From Arthrobacter cupressi (lineage in GTDB: Bacteria > Actinomycetota > Actinomycetes > Actinomycetales > Micrococcaceae), in NCBI RefSeq assembly GCF_900099975.1, contig NZ_FNEI01000020.1, positions 1 through 51,960 of the forward strand: DNA of 51,960 nucleotides, in the 5' to 3' direction. Below, piece after piece: positions 7,916 to 16,170 of this stretch (within the stretch, counting starts at the first letter, position 1; each line of letters begins with the position of its first letter). Made by a program: the position numbers and the translations under genes. The notes under the pieces are model-generated. The model was not told the origin of the DNA. It made no database searches and saw nothing but the letters and a program-made list of their open reading frames with translations.

Positions 7916-9079
7916 ATGTCTGCCCATGAAGCAGGTTTCAACACCCGTGCCGTCCACGCCGGCCAGGACTTCGAGCCCCGCACCGGTGCGGTGGTGCCGC
8001 CGCTGCACTTCAGTTCCACCTACGCACAGGACGGCATCGGCGGGCTGCGCGACGGCTACGAGTACGGCCGCGGCGGCAACCCCACCCGCGACTCCCTGCA
8101 GGAACAGCTCGCCGCGCTCGAAGGCGGCAGCCACGCCTTCAGCTTCAGCTCCGGCCTCGCCGCCGAGGACTCCCTGATCCGGGCGATCGCCCGCCCCGGG
8201 GACCACATCGTGCTCGGCAACGACGCCTACGGCGGAAGCTACCGGCTTATCAACCGCGTGCTGGGCGAATGGGGCATCGGGAACACCCCGGTGGACATGT
8301 CCGACCTGGACGGCGTGCGTGCCGCGGTTGCGGCGCATAAAACCCGGATCGTGTGGGTGGAGACCCCGTCCAACCCGATGATGCGGATCACCGACATCGA
8401 GGCGCTCGCCGCCGTCGCGCACGACGCCGGAGCCCTCCTGGTGGTCGACAACACCTTCGCGTCCCCGTACCTGCAGAACCCGCTCGCCCTGGGTGCCGAC
8501 GTCGTGGTCCACTCCACCACGAAGTACATCGGCGGGCACTCGGACGTGGTGGGCGGCGCCGTCGTCGTCAACGATGCGGAACTGGCCGAGAAGATCGGCT
8601 TCGTGCAGTTCGCCGTGGGCGCGGTGTCCGGACCGATGGACGCGTTCCTGACCACCCGCGGCCTGAAGACCCTCGGCGTGCGGATGGACCGGCACAGCGA
8701 GAACGCCCAGGCCGTGGCCGAATGGCTGCTGCAGCGCCCCGAGGTGGAGGCCGTGCTGTATCCCGGCCTGCCGGATCACCCGGGGCACGAGCTCGCTAAG
8801 AAGCAGATGAAGAAGTTCGGCGGCATGGTCTCCGTGCAGTTCAAGGGCGGGGAGGCCGCGGCCCGCACCGTTGCGGAAAACACCAAGGTGTTCACCCTGG
8901 CCGAGTCCCTGGGCGGCATCGAGTCCCTCATGAACTACCCCTCGGAGATGACCCACGCCTCCGTGAAGGGCACCGAGCTGGCCGTGCCGGTCAACCTGCT
9001 TCGCCTTTCGTGCGGCATCGAGGACGCGGAAGACCTGATCGCGGACCTCGAGCAGGCGTTCGCCGCGATCAGCGGCTAG
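7916..9079 (+). CDS. metB: Cystathionine gamma-synthase / gamma-lyase
   Basis: 387 residues of the Cys/Met metabolism PLP family. The cofactor lysine is K203 in HSTTKYIGGHSD; other signatures are YEYGRGGNPT and VDNTFASPYLQNP. Sequence alone does not separate gamma-synthase from gamma-lyase. Pairing with cystathionine beta-synthase argues that it can work in reverse transsulfuration, splitting cystathionine to cysteine, although such genes are commonly labelled metB. AGGAG precedes the ATG at 7916. Confidence 0.85.
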   Translation: MSAHEAGFNTRAVHAGQDFEPRTGAVVPPLHFSSTYAQDGIGGLRDGYEYGRGGNPTRDSLQEQLAALEGGSHAFSFSSGLAAEDSLIRAIARPGDHIVLGNDAYGGSYRLINRVLGEWGIGNTPVDMSDLDGVRAAVAAHKTRIVWVETPSNPMMRITDIEALAAVAHDAGALLVVDNTFASPYLQNPLALGADVVVHSTTKYIGGHSDVVGGAVVVNDAELAEKIGFVQFAVGAVSGPMDAFLTTRGLKTLGVRMDRHSENAQAVAEWLLQRPEVEAVLYPGLPDHPGHELAKKQMKKFGGMVSVQFKGGEAAARTVAENTKVFTLAESLGGIESLMNYPSEMTHASVKGTELAVPVNLLRLSCGIEDAEDLIADLEQAFAAISG

Positions 9080-9083
9080 GGGA

Positions 9084-10364
9084 ATGCCTGAATCTGTCTC
9101 TGCGCAACAAGGCCGCGGGTGGGTCCTGACTGCCATTGCCGGGGTGATCCTCGCGGCCGCCGTCTGGTTCCTCTACAAGGACTACCGTCCGTTCCTGAAC
9201 GATTTCGAGGTCTACTACTACGGCGGCAGCCGGGTCCTGGAGAGCAGTGAGAGCCTCTACGCTCCCCGGGACGGACTGCCTTTCACGTACCCGCCGTTTG
9301 CCGCCGTGCTGTTTGCCGGGCCGGCAACCATGGGCTTCGGGACCGGCAGCATGGTCTTCATTCTTTCGGCGCTGCTCGGCGCCGCCGTGGTGGCGGCCTG
9401 GCTGTCCCGCCACTACTTCGGGATGAAGACCTGGCGTGCGGCGTTCGCCGATTACCGATGCAGGACCACCGCGGCCCTGGGGACAGGGGCCATCCTGCTC
9501 CTCGGACCGTGGCGCGACACCTTCGTGTTCGGCCAGATCAACATCATCCTCATGGGCGTCATCCTGGCGGACTTCGCTTTGCACGGGAAGGTGCGCGCCG
9601 GGGAGATACGCTGGCCGGCAGGTCTCCTGATCGGGCTCGCCGCCGGAGTGAAACTCACGCCCTTGGTCTTTGGCCTGTACTTCCTGGTGCGGCGTGACTT
9701 CAAGGCGCTCGCCTGGATGGCTGCGGGCTTCTTCGGGTCCATCGCCGCTGCGTGGGCTGTCCTGCCGCAGGCGTCCCTGGCCTTCTGGACGAAGATCCTG
9801 CCGGATACCGGAAGAATCGGGCAGCCGGAGTTCGTGGACAACCTCTCCCTGAAAGGCTTGTTGCTCCACTTCGGTTTGCCGGATTCCGCCCAGACCACCC
9901 TCGACTGGGCGGCGCTCTCGCTTGCGCTGGTCGCCCTCACCGCCTTGGTCATCAAGTGGGCGCTGGACGCTGACGAGAATTTCATCGCTGTCTCGGCCAC
10001 AGCCGTCCTGATGCTGCTGATCAGCCCGGTTTCGTGGTCCCATCACTGGGTCTGGGTGGCTGTTGCCCTGCCGAGCATGGCCTTCGCGATGCACCGCGTG
10101 CCGTCCCGCCAAGGCAGGATGCGCCGGGCCGGCTGGTTCATCGTGGCCTGTTCGACCATTGCCTTCTACCTCACCCCGAAGAACATTGCGGTGCTGGCCG
10201 GTGCCGCGGAATGGGGCAAGGGTGTGGAAACGCAGTTCCAGTTGGCGGTGTCCAGCCTCGGAGTGCTGTGCGGCATTGCCCTGCTCGTGTACTGGGCCTT
10301 CGCGTACTGCCCGGCCCGGACGGGAATCGGCGCGGCGCCCACCGGGGCAGTCCGTTCGGCCTGA
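9084..10364 (+). CDS. GT87-type polyprenyl-phosphate-dependent glycosyltransferase (DUF2029)
   Basis: 426 residues, about ten membrane helices. The first loop carries the acidic motif NDFEVYYYGG followed by FTYPPFAAVLF, which mark GT-C family 87 (alpha-mannosyltransferases that use polyprenyl-phosphate-mannose in mycobacteria). It probably adds a sugar to a lipid-linked glycan on the outer face of the membrane. The acceptor is unknown. It begins 4 bp after the metB-like gene with GGGGA as ribosome site, so it is probably co-transcribed without a clear functional link. Confidence 0.75.
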   Translation: MPESVSAQQGRGWVLTAIAGVILAAAVWFLYKDYRPFLNDFEVYYYGGSRVLESSESLYAPRDGLPFTYPPFAAVLFAGPATMGFGTGSMVFILSALLGAAVVAAWLSRHYFGMKTWRAAFADYRCRTTAALGTGAILLLGPWRDTFVFGQINIILMGVILADFALHGKVRAGEIRWPAGLLIGLAAGVKLTPLVFGLYFLVRRDFKALAWMAAGFFGSIAAAWAVLPQASLAFWTKILPDTGRIGQPEFVDNLSLKGLLLHFGLPDSAQTTLDWAALSLALVALTALVIKWALDADENFIAVSATAVLMLLISPVSWSHHWVWVAVALPSMAFAMHRVPSRQGRMRRAGWFIVACSTIAFYLTPKNIAVLAGAAEWGKGVETQFQLAVSSLGVLCGIALLVYWAFAYCPARTGIGAAPTGAVRSA

Positions 10365-10383
10365 CCCTGCTTTGCGAAGCGCA

Positions 10384-10425
10384 ACGGCCGCGGCACCCCG
10401 GAAACTCCGGTGGTGCCGCGGCCGT
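10384..10425. terminator. Bidirectional terminator hairpin
   Basis: A 14-bp GC stem, ACGGCCGCGGCACC (10384-10397) with its complement (10412-10425), contains an inner CCGG/CCGG extension. It sits midway between the convergent glycosyltransferase and phospholipase C genes. Confidence 0.7.
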
Positions 10426-10450
10426 CCTGCGCCAAACAAGGTCAGGAAGG

Positions 10451-12613
10451 CTAGCCGGAGATGCCGGGTTTGCCGTTTTCCTCGCAGCCGGTCAGCCGGC
10501 GCCGGAACGAAGTGTCCTCGGCAGCAGTGACCTCGATGTCGTACCAGCCCTTCAGGGTCGCCCAGGCCAGGGTCTTCGAGCTGCCGGGCTTCAGCTTCAC
10601 CGTTGCGCCCAGCTGCTTGTACTGCAGCGAGCCCAGCCGGAGCGTCACCGTCTTGGAGCCGTTGTTGCGCAGGTCCAGCACCACGTCGCTGCCTTCGCGC
10701 GTGATGACTGAAACGTCGACGCCGGCCGCCGCCCCCGCCGTCGAGCCCTTCAGCTCGTACTGGTAGCGGTTGGGTCCGGTGACGATCAGGTCGAAGCTGC
10801 CCGACGGCGCCGCGAGGGTGAGTGCCTCGCTGCCCTTGACGTCGAGGTGCCGCGGTTCGGCGAGCTCGCCCGCGTAGCCGTACACGGCGAAGTGGGCCGA
10901 GCGGGTGCCGCCATTGCGCAGGGACAGCACGACGCCGTCGGCGGTCACAGCGGCGGACGTTCCGGGCCGGTACGGCAGCGGACGTGCCGGGCGGGTGCCG
11001 TCTTCCTGGATCGGCGCCACCTGCACGGCCGGCGGAACAGGACGCCAGCGGCTGATCTTCGCGGGGACCGGACCCGGGTGGTCCAGCAGCGGCGGGGTGC
11101 CGGCGGTGGCGAAGTTGAAGACGCCGGTGAGATCGCCGCAGACTTCGCGGCGCCAGGCAGAAATGTTGGGTTCCTGCACGCCGGTCCATGCTTCCAGGAA
11201 GCGGAGCACCGAGGTGTGGTCGAAGACCTCGGAGCTGACGAAGCCGCCGATCGTCCATGGCGAGACGACGGTCATGGGCACGCGCGGCCCCAGGCCGATG
11301 GGGCGGGCCGTGGTCCAGTCCGTGGCTTCGCCGGAGGCCGGGCGGGGCTGCACGGGCGGCGGGACGTGGTCGAAGTAGCCGTCGTTCTCGTCGAAGTTGA
11401 GGAAGATGGCCGTGCTGTCCCAGGTTTCCTGGTGGCTGGCCACGATGTCCAGGAGCCGGTAGACGAAGTTGGCGCTGCCCACCGGGGTGGACGCGCCGGG
11501 GTGCTCGGAGTCGGCGGCGGAGGGGACCAGCCAGCTGACCTTCGGCAGGGTGCCGCCCTCGATGTCCGCGCCGAGGCGCTGCAGGAGCGTGTCCGGGCGG
11601 CCGCGGAACATGGCCTTGTCGAAGAGGAGCTTCTCGGCGTCCGTCAGCAGCCCGCGGCCGGCTTCCAGCTGGGCAAGGAGCCGTTCCTGCTCTTCCGGGG
11701 TCTTGGCGTGCAGCGAGTCGTAGAACTCTTCCGTGGTGCGCAGGTCCCCGTCCACGGCGTCCAGCATCTTGTGGCCGATCGCCTTGAAGGTGTCGAAGTA
11801 CTCCACCGCGTTGTCGGTGAAGTTGTCCCAGTCCTGGTAGATCCGCCAGGACACACCGGCCTGCTCCAGGCGCTCCGGATAGGTGGTCCAGTCGTAGCCG
11901 GCGTGGTCGTAGCTGTAGGCGGCGTTCGTGACGGCGCGCTTGCCGGTGGCCTTTTCGGTGCCGGTGGTGCCGCTCCAGAGGTAGTTGCGGTTGGGGTTGG
12001 TGGAGCCGTTGACCGAGCAGTGGTAGGCATCGCAGATGGTGAAGGTGTCCGCCAGCTCGTACTGCAGCGGGATGTCTGAACGCTCATAGAAGGTCATGGT
12101 GGAGGCGCTCTTGGCCGGGATCCACTTGTCGCACCAGCCGTTGTTCCAGGCCGCGGTGGTGCCGTTGAAGGAGTGGTCCAGGTCGCCGAGGTATTGGATG
12201 TCCGAGTCCGGGCGGCCGGCGAGCTCCGCGGCTTTGCGGAGCGAGAACGGCAGCACGGTTTCGCCGGTGGCGCGCGGTTGTTCGAACATGGACTTGCCGT
12301 TGGGCAGGCGGGTGACGGACTTGTCGCCGTAGCCGCGGACGCCGCGCAGCGAGCCGTAGTAGTGGTCGAAGGAACGGTTTTCCTGCATGAGGATGATGAC
12401 GTGCTTGATGGACTGCAGGTTTCCCGGCGGGACCGGCTTGGCCATGGCGGCCTGCACGGAGGGCGGCAGCAGCGAGCCGGCGGCGGCCAGCGCCGTCGCG
12501 GCGGCCGTGGCGCCCAGGAAACCGCGGCGGGAGAATCCCCTGGCGGCGGCGTCAGCGGCCGAGCCACTGTCGGCGGTTGAACGTTTCATCATCTCGGGGT
12601 CATGCGTTGCCAT
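10451..12613 (-). CDS. Phospholipase C, phosphocholine-specific type, Tat-exported
   Basis: 720 residues. The N-terminus has a twin-arginine signal (FSRRGFLG, residues 27-34, then an Ala-rich hydrophobic stretch). The mature part opens with IKHVIILMQENRSFDHYYGS, the metal-binding and nucleophile region of the acid-phosphatase-like non-hemolytic phospholipase C family. Two C-terminal DUF756-type beta domains follow (HFAVYGYAGELAEPRHLDV, then a similar repeat before the end). It should release phosphocholine and diacylglycerol outside the cell, perhaps to gain phosphate. An internal ATG at residue 9 is an alternative start. It is a single-gene unit, divergent from an HxlR regulator. Confidence 0.88.
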   Translation of the reverse strand: MATHDPEMMKRSTADSGSAADAAARGFSRRGFLGATAAATALAAAGSLLPPSVQAAMAKPVPPGNLQSIKHVIILMQENRSFDHYYGSLRGVRGYGDKSVTRLPNGKSMFEQPRATGETVLPFSLRKAAELAGRPDSDIQYLGDLDHSFNGTTAAWNNGWCDKWIPAKSASTMTFYERSDIPLQYELADTFTICDAYHCSVNGSTNPNRNYLWSGTTGTEKATGKRAVTNAAYSYDHAGYDWTTYPERLEQAGVSWRIYQDWDNFTDNAVEYFDTFKAIGHKMLDAVDGDLRTTEEFYDSLHAKTPEEQERLLAQLEAGRGLLTDAEKLLFDKAMFRGRPDTLLQRLGADIEGGTLPKVSWLVPSAADSEHPGASTPVGSANFVYRLLDIVASHQETWDSTAIFLNFDENDGYFDHVPPPVQPRPASGEATDWTTARPIGLGPRVPMTVVSPWTIGGFVSSEVFDHTSVLRFLEAWTGVQEPNISAWRREVCGDLTGVFNFATAGTPPLLDHPGPVPAKISRWRPVPPAVQVAPIQEDGTRPARPLPYRPGTSAAVTADGVVLSLRNGGTRSAHFAVYGYAGELAEPRHLDVKGSEALTLAAPSGSFDLIVTGPNRYQYELKGSTAGAAAGVDVSVITREGSDVVLDLRNNGSKTVTLRLGSLQYKQLGATVKLKPGSSKTLAWATLKGWYDIEVTAAEDTSFRRRLTGCEENGKPGISG

Positions 12614-12746
12614 AATCGGATTGCCTTTCGTAGATAAGGTCCAGCCCCACCAAAGTAGACGCTTCGGGTGAAGCCTTGGTGTATTTCGCGTACATCAACC
12701 GGCAACCGTCCCGACACCGGAGTGTTGTGCGCCGGCTTGGGCGTGC

Positions 12747-12767
12747 TGGCTTTCTTGAAGCAAGCCA
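12747..12767. promoter_or_regulatory. Near-perfect palindrome in HxlR promoter, candidate operator
   Basis: TGGCTTTCTTGAAGCAAGCCA has 10-bp arms with one mismatched pair around a central G. It ends 3 bp before TACGAT (12770-12775), a plausible -10 box for the HxlR gene starting at 12782. This suggests that HxlR, an MarR-like dimer, represses its own promoter. The -10 position would make the transcript start at or near the ATG (leaderless). Confidence 0.5.
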
Positions 12768-12781
12768 ACTACGATCGTGCC

Positions 12782-13348
12782 ATGCCTCTTCGTTCCGACT
12801 GGTCCGCGCGCACCTGCAGCCTGGCCCGCGGCCTGGATGTCCTCGGCGACCCGTGGGGGAGCCTGGTCCTGCGGGAGGTCTTCTTCGGCAACGGCCGCTT
12901 CGATGCCATCAAACAGCGGCTTGAAATAGCGGACACCGTCCTCAGCAAGCGCCTCGGCTGGCTGCTGGAGGCCGGCCTGCTGGCGCAGCGCCCCTACCAG
13001 GACGGAAACCGGACCCGGCAGGAGTATGTCCTCACGCCGAAGGGCGAGGATTCCTTGCCCGTGCTCAACGCGATCATTATCTGGGCCGAGAAGCACCTGG
13101 ACGCGCCCAATGAGGTCTCCCACGTGCGCGTCATCCACACCGACTGCGGACGCACCACCTCCTCCGCCGACACCTGCAGCCATTGCGGAGTACCCCTGAG
13201 CGCGGCCAACACGAGCTGGCACAGCCTCAAACGGAGCGAGCAGCCGCTGCCGCTCGCCGTCGCCCCCGTGGAGATGGCCGCAGCAGCAACGTCCGCCGAA
13301 CCCGCACCCGACAACAGTTCGACCACCGAAACGGAGATCCCTGCATGA
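12782..13348 (+). CDS. HxlR family winged-helix regulator with extended tail
   Basis: 188 residues. The HxlR domain occupies about 1-105: WSARTCSLARGLDVLGDPWGSLVLREVFFGNGRFD is the classic opening, with a conserved Cys in C-S-L-A that is often redox or ligand sensitive. The sequence continues with a C-x10-C-x2-C pattern (CGRTTSSADTCSHCG), which could bind zinc, and an Ala/Pro-rich end. ATG 12782 is used; upstream in-frame codons cross the promoter. The stop overlaps the MFS start by 4 nt, so it probably controls that transporter in response to its substrate. Confidence 0.85.
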   Translation: MPLRSDWSARTCSLARGLDVLGDPWGSLVLREVFFGNGRFDAIKQRLEIADTVLSKRLGWLLEAGLLAQRPYQDGNRTRQEYVLTPKGEDSLPVLNAIIIWAEKHLDAPNEVSHVRVIHTDCGRTTSSADTCSHCGVPLSAANTSWHSLKRSEQPLPLAVAPVEMAAAATSAEPAPDNSSTTETEIPA

Positions 13349-14664
13349 CAGCGCCCGACGTCACCGAGGTAGCCAGCCAAAAGTCCCGGCGCCGGCGCCT
13401 GCACCCCGCGTGGTTCGTGGCCGCCGTGGCCTTCCTGGCCTTGGTGGGCGCCGCGGGCTTCCGTGCCGCACCCGGCGTGCTGATGGTCCCGCTGCAGGCG
13501 GAGTTCGGCTGGTCCACCACGGTCCTCTCCCTGGCGGTGAGCATCAACCTGGTGCTGTTCGGGCTCACGGCACCCTTCGCGGCGGCCCTCATGGAACGCT
13601 TCGGCATCCGCGCCGTGACCGCCATCGCCCTGTGCCTGATCGGGCTTGGCTCGGCACTGACGGTCTTCGTGAACCAGTCCTGGCAGATCCTGCTCACCTG
13701 GGGGCTGCTGATCGGCCTGGGCACCGGGTCCATGGCCCTCGTCTTCGCCGCGACCATCGCCAATACCTGGTTCGCCAGGCGCCGCGGCCTGGTGATTGGC
13801 ATCCTCACCGCCGGCAGCGCCGCCGGGCAGCTGGTGTTCCTGCCGTTCATCGCCGTCCTCGCACAGGACCCGGGCTGGCGCGGGGCCTCGCTGCTGATCG
13901 CGGCCGGCGCGCTCGCTGTCGTCCCGCTCGTGCTGCGCTGGCTGCGGAACTCTCCTGCCGACGTCGGCGTCCTGCCGTACGGTGCCGAGACCGCGGAACC
14001 GGCGGTCACGACGGCGGCCGCCGGCGACTCCACGAACGCCGCCGTCCGCGCGCTGCAGGTCCTCAAACGCGCCAGTAAGGTGCGCACCTTCTGGGGCCTC
14101 GCCGCGGGTTTCGCGATCTGCGGGGCGACCACGAACGGCCTGATCGGCACCCACTTCATCCCCTCGGCGCACGACCACGGCATGCCGGAGACGACGGCGG
14201 CGGGGCTGCTGGCCGTCGTCGGGATCTTCGACATCGTGGGAACCATCGCTTCCGGCTGGCTGACCGACCGCTTCAACCCCAAGATCCTCTTGGCCGTGTA
14301 CTACCAGTTCCGCGGGATCGGCCTGCTGGTGCTGCCGCTGCTGCTGGGCTCCACGGTGGAACCGAGCATGATCGTGTTCGTGGTGGTGTACGGGCTGGAC
14401 TGGGTGGCCACGGTGCCGCCCACTGCCGCGATCTGCCGCAGGGTCTTCGGCGCGGACGGGTCCGTCGTGTTCGGCTGGGTGTTCGCCGCCCACCAGCTGG
14501 GCGCAGCCGCGGCGGCGGTGGCAGCCGGCTTCGTCCGCGACGCCACCGGGCACTACACCTATGCCTGGGTCGGCGCCGCCGCCATGTGCACCGTGGCCGC
14601 CGTCATCAGTGCCACGATCCGCAAGGACGCCGCCCACAAGGAAGCGGCGCCTGTAGCCGCCTGA
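13345..14664 (+). CDS. MFS transporter (oxalate/formate antiporter-like)
   Basis: 439 residues with 12 predicted membrane helices. The first half has ...LFGLTAPFAAALMERFGIRAV, a loop 2-3 MFS signature, and the central loop is hydrophilic (YGAETAEPAVTTAAAGDS). The mix resembles the OFA/monocarboxylate group. Its substrate is unknown. It is co-translated with the HxlR regulator through an ATGA overlap. Its stop codon abuts, with no gap, the stop of the minus-strand APC permease. Confidence 0.8.
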   Translation: MTAPDVTEVASQKSRRRRLHPAWFVAAVAFLALVGAAGFRAAPGVLMVPLQAEFGWSTTVLSLAVSINLVLFGLTAPFAAALMERFGIRAVTAIALCLIGLGSALTVFVNQSWQILLTWGLLIGLGTGSMALVFAATIANTWFARRRGLVIGILTAGSAAGQLVFLPFIAVLAQDPGWRGASLLIAAGALAVVPLVLRWLRNSPADVGVLPYGAETAEPAVTTAAAGDSTNAAVRALQVLKRASKVRTFWGLAAGFAICGATTNGLIGTHFIPSAHDHGMPETTAAGLLAVVGIFDIVGTIASGWLTDRFNPKILLAVYYQFRGIGLLVLPLLLGSTVEPSMIVFVVVYGLDWVATVPPTAAICRRVFGADGSVVFGWVFAAHQLGAAAAAVAAGFVRDATGHYTYAWVGAAAMCTVAAVISATIRKDAAHKEAAPVAA

Positions 14665-16170
14665 CTACTTCGCCGGAAGTGCTTTCGCTTCGAAGTAGGC
14701 CCTGGTGGCCGGCAGGAAACGGCACACGACGGCGAGCACCACGCCCAGGAGCAGCAGCACAACGCCGCTGACAAAGGCGCCGCCCACCCCGAAGATCATG
14801 GTGTCCCCGTACTCCGGGTCCCACATCTGCACCGCGGAGACGAAGAACGCCGCGGCCAGCATCACGGCACCCAGCAGCGGCAGGATCCCGCGGAACCACA
14901 GGTTCCGGGCGGAGCCGCGCAGCGTGCCGCGGAAGTACCACACGCAGGCGAAGCCGGTGAGGGCGTAGTAGAAAGCGATGAACAGGCTGATCGAACTGAT
15001 GGAATCGGCCAGCAGGTTCTCGCTGAGGAACGTCATGGCGATGTAGTAGGCGGCGGCCGCGGCGCCCATGAGCTGGGTGGAGAAGCCGGGCGTCTGGTAG
15101 CGCGGGTGGACCTTCCCGAAGCGGGGCGGCAGGGCTCCGTGAACACCCATCGAGAGGGTGCCGCGCGCAGTGGGCAGGATGGTGGTCTGCGTGGAGGACA
15201 GCACCGAGGCCAGGACCGCGACGACGATCAGCCAGCCCCAGGGACCCAGCACCACGTCCTTCATGGCCAGGAATACATCGGATTCGTTCTCGCTGTTGCC
15301 CAGGCCGATACCTTCGGCGCCGGAGCCCGCGTACATCATCACCAGCAGGGCCACGGAAACGTAGATCGCCACCAGGACGAAGGCCGAAATCACTGCACCG
15401 CGGCCGGGGGTCTTTGCGGGGTTCTCGGTTTCCTCGTTCAGGGCCAGGCACGTGTCCCAGCCCCAGTAGATAAACAGGGCCAGCAACGCACCGTGCACCA
15501 CGGCGCCGGGGTCCGTGAACGCGCCCGTGGGGTTGAACCATTCGAAGGTGAACGGCGTGGCATTACCCGACCCGCCGTTGGCGATGCCGACCATCAGGGC
15601 CACGGCGAAGATGCCCAGCGAGATGTACTGCACGTAGGTCAGGGTGCGCTGCACATGTTCGCCCAGCCGGATGCCGCGGTGGTTCACGAACGTCATCAGG
15701 GCGATGAACGCCACCCCGGTGGCGGTCACCAGCCAGGTGTTGCCGGCCAGGGAACCGTCGCCGACCAGGAGCCACAGATACTGCCCGGCCACCTGGGCCA
15801 GGTTCGCCAGCACCACCGTGCCGGCCAGGGCCACGCCCCAACCGCCCAGCCAGCCCGCCCAGGGGCCGAAGGTTTTCCGGGCCCACACGAAGGTGGTGCC
15901 GCAGTCGGGCATGGCGCTGTTCAGTTCCCGGAACGCGTAGGCGATGAACAGCACCGGGATGAAGCCCAGCACCAGGATCAGGGGAGTGTAGTCCCCGTTC
16001 ACGGCGACGATCAGGCCCAGGGTCGCCGCGAGCGAGTAGACCGGCGCCGTCGACGCCAGGCCCAGCATCACCGAGTCGCCGAGATCCAGGATCCCGGCCC
16101 GCAGTCCCTTGGCAGGGACGGTGCCGCCGGGCTGGGGCCGGCCGGACGACGTCGAGGTTTCCATGCTCAC
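14665..16170 (-). CDS. APC superfamily amino acid permease
   Basis: 501 residues, 12 membrane helices. The first helix region LGLASTAPVYSLAATLGLIV and the segment AMPDCGTTFVWARKTFGPWAGWLGGWGV (split over helices 2-3) are typical of APC amino acid/polyamine transporters. GTG 16170 is taken as the start because it overlaps the ligase stop by 4 nt (GTGA). An ATG two codons later is the alternative. It is the last gene of the operon with the YgiC-like ligase, which suggests it moves the amine or amino acid that the ligase uses, or its product. That link is inferred from context. Confidence 0.82.
   Translation of the reverse strand: MSMETSTSSGRPQPGGTVPAKGLRAGILDLGDSVMLGLASTAPVYSLAATLGLIVAVNGDYTPLILVLGFIPVLFIAYAFRELNSAMPDCGTTFVWARKTFGPWAGWLGGWGVALAGTVVLANLAQVAGQYLWLLVGDGSLAGNTWLVTATGVAFIALMTFVNHRGIRLGEHVQRTLTYVQYISLGIFAVALMVGIANGGSGNATPFTFEWFNPTGAFTDPGAVVHGALLALFIYWGWDTCLALNEETENPAKTPGRGAVISAFVLVAIYVSVALLVMMYAGSGAEGIGLGNSENESDVFLAMKDVVLGPWGWLIVVAVLASVLSSTQTTILPTARGTLSMGVHGALPPRFGKVHPRYQTPGFSTQLMGAAAAAYYIAMTFLSENLLADSISSISLFIAFYYALTGFACVWYFRGTLRGSARNLWFRGILPLLGAVMLAAAFFVSAVQMWDPEYGDTMIFGVGGAFVSGVVLLLLGVVLAVVCRFLPATRAYFEAKALPAK

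Noticed and set aside
6152..9136. 994-residue open frame antisense to the transsulfuration genes
   Set aside because: It is a shadow of high-GC codon bias: rich in Val/His/Gly/Asp, no known domain, and it covers three well-supported genes on the other strand.
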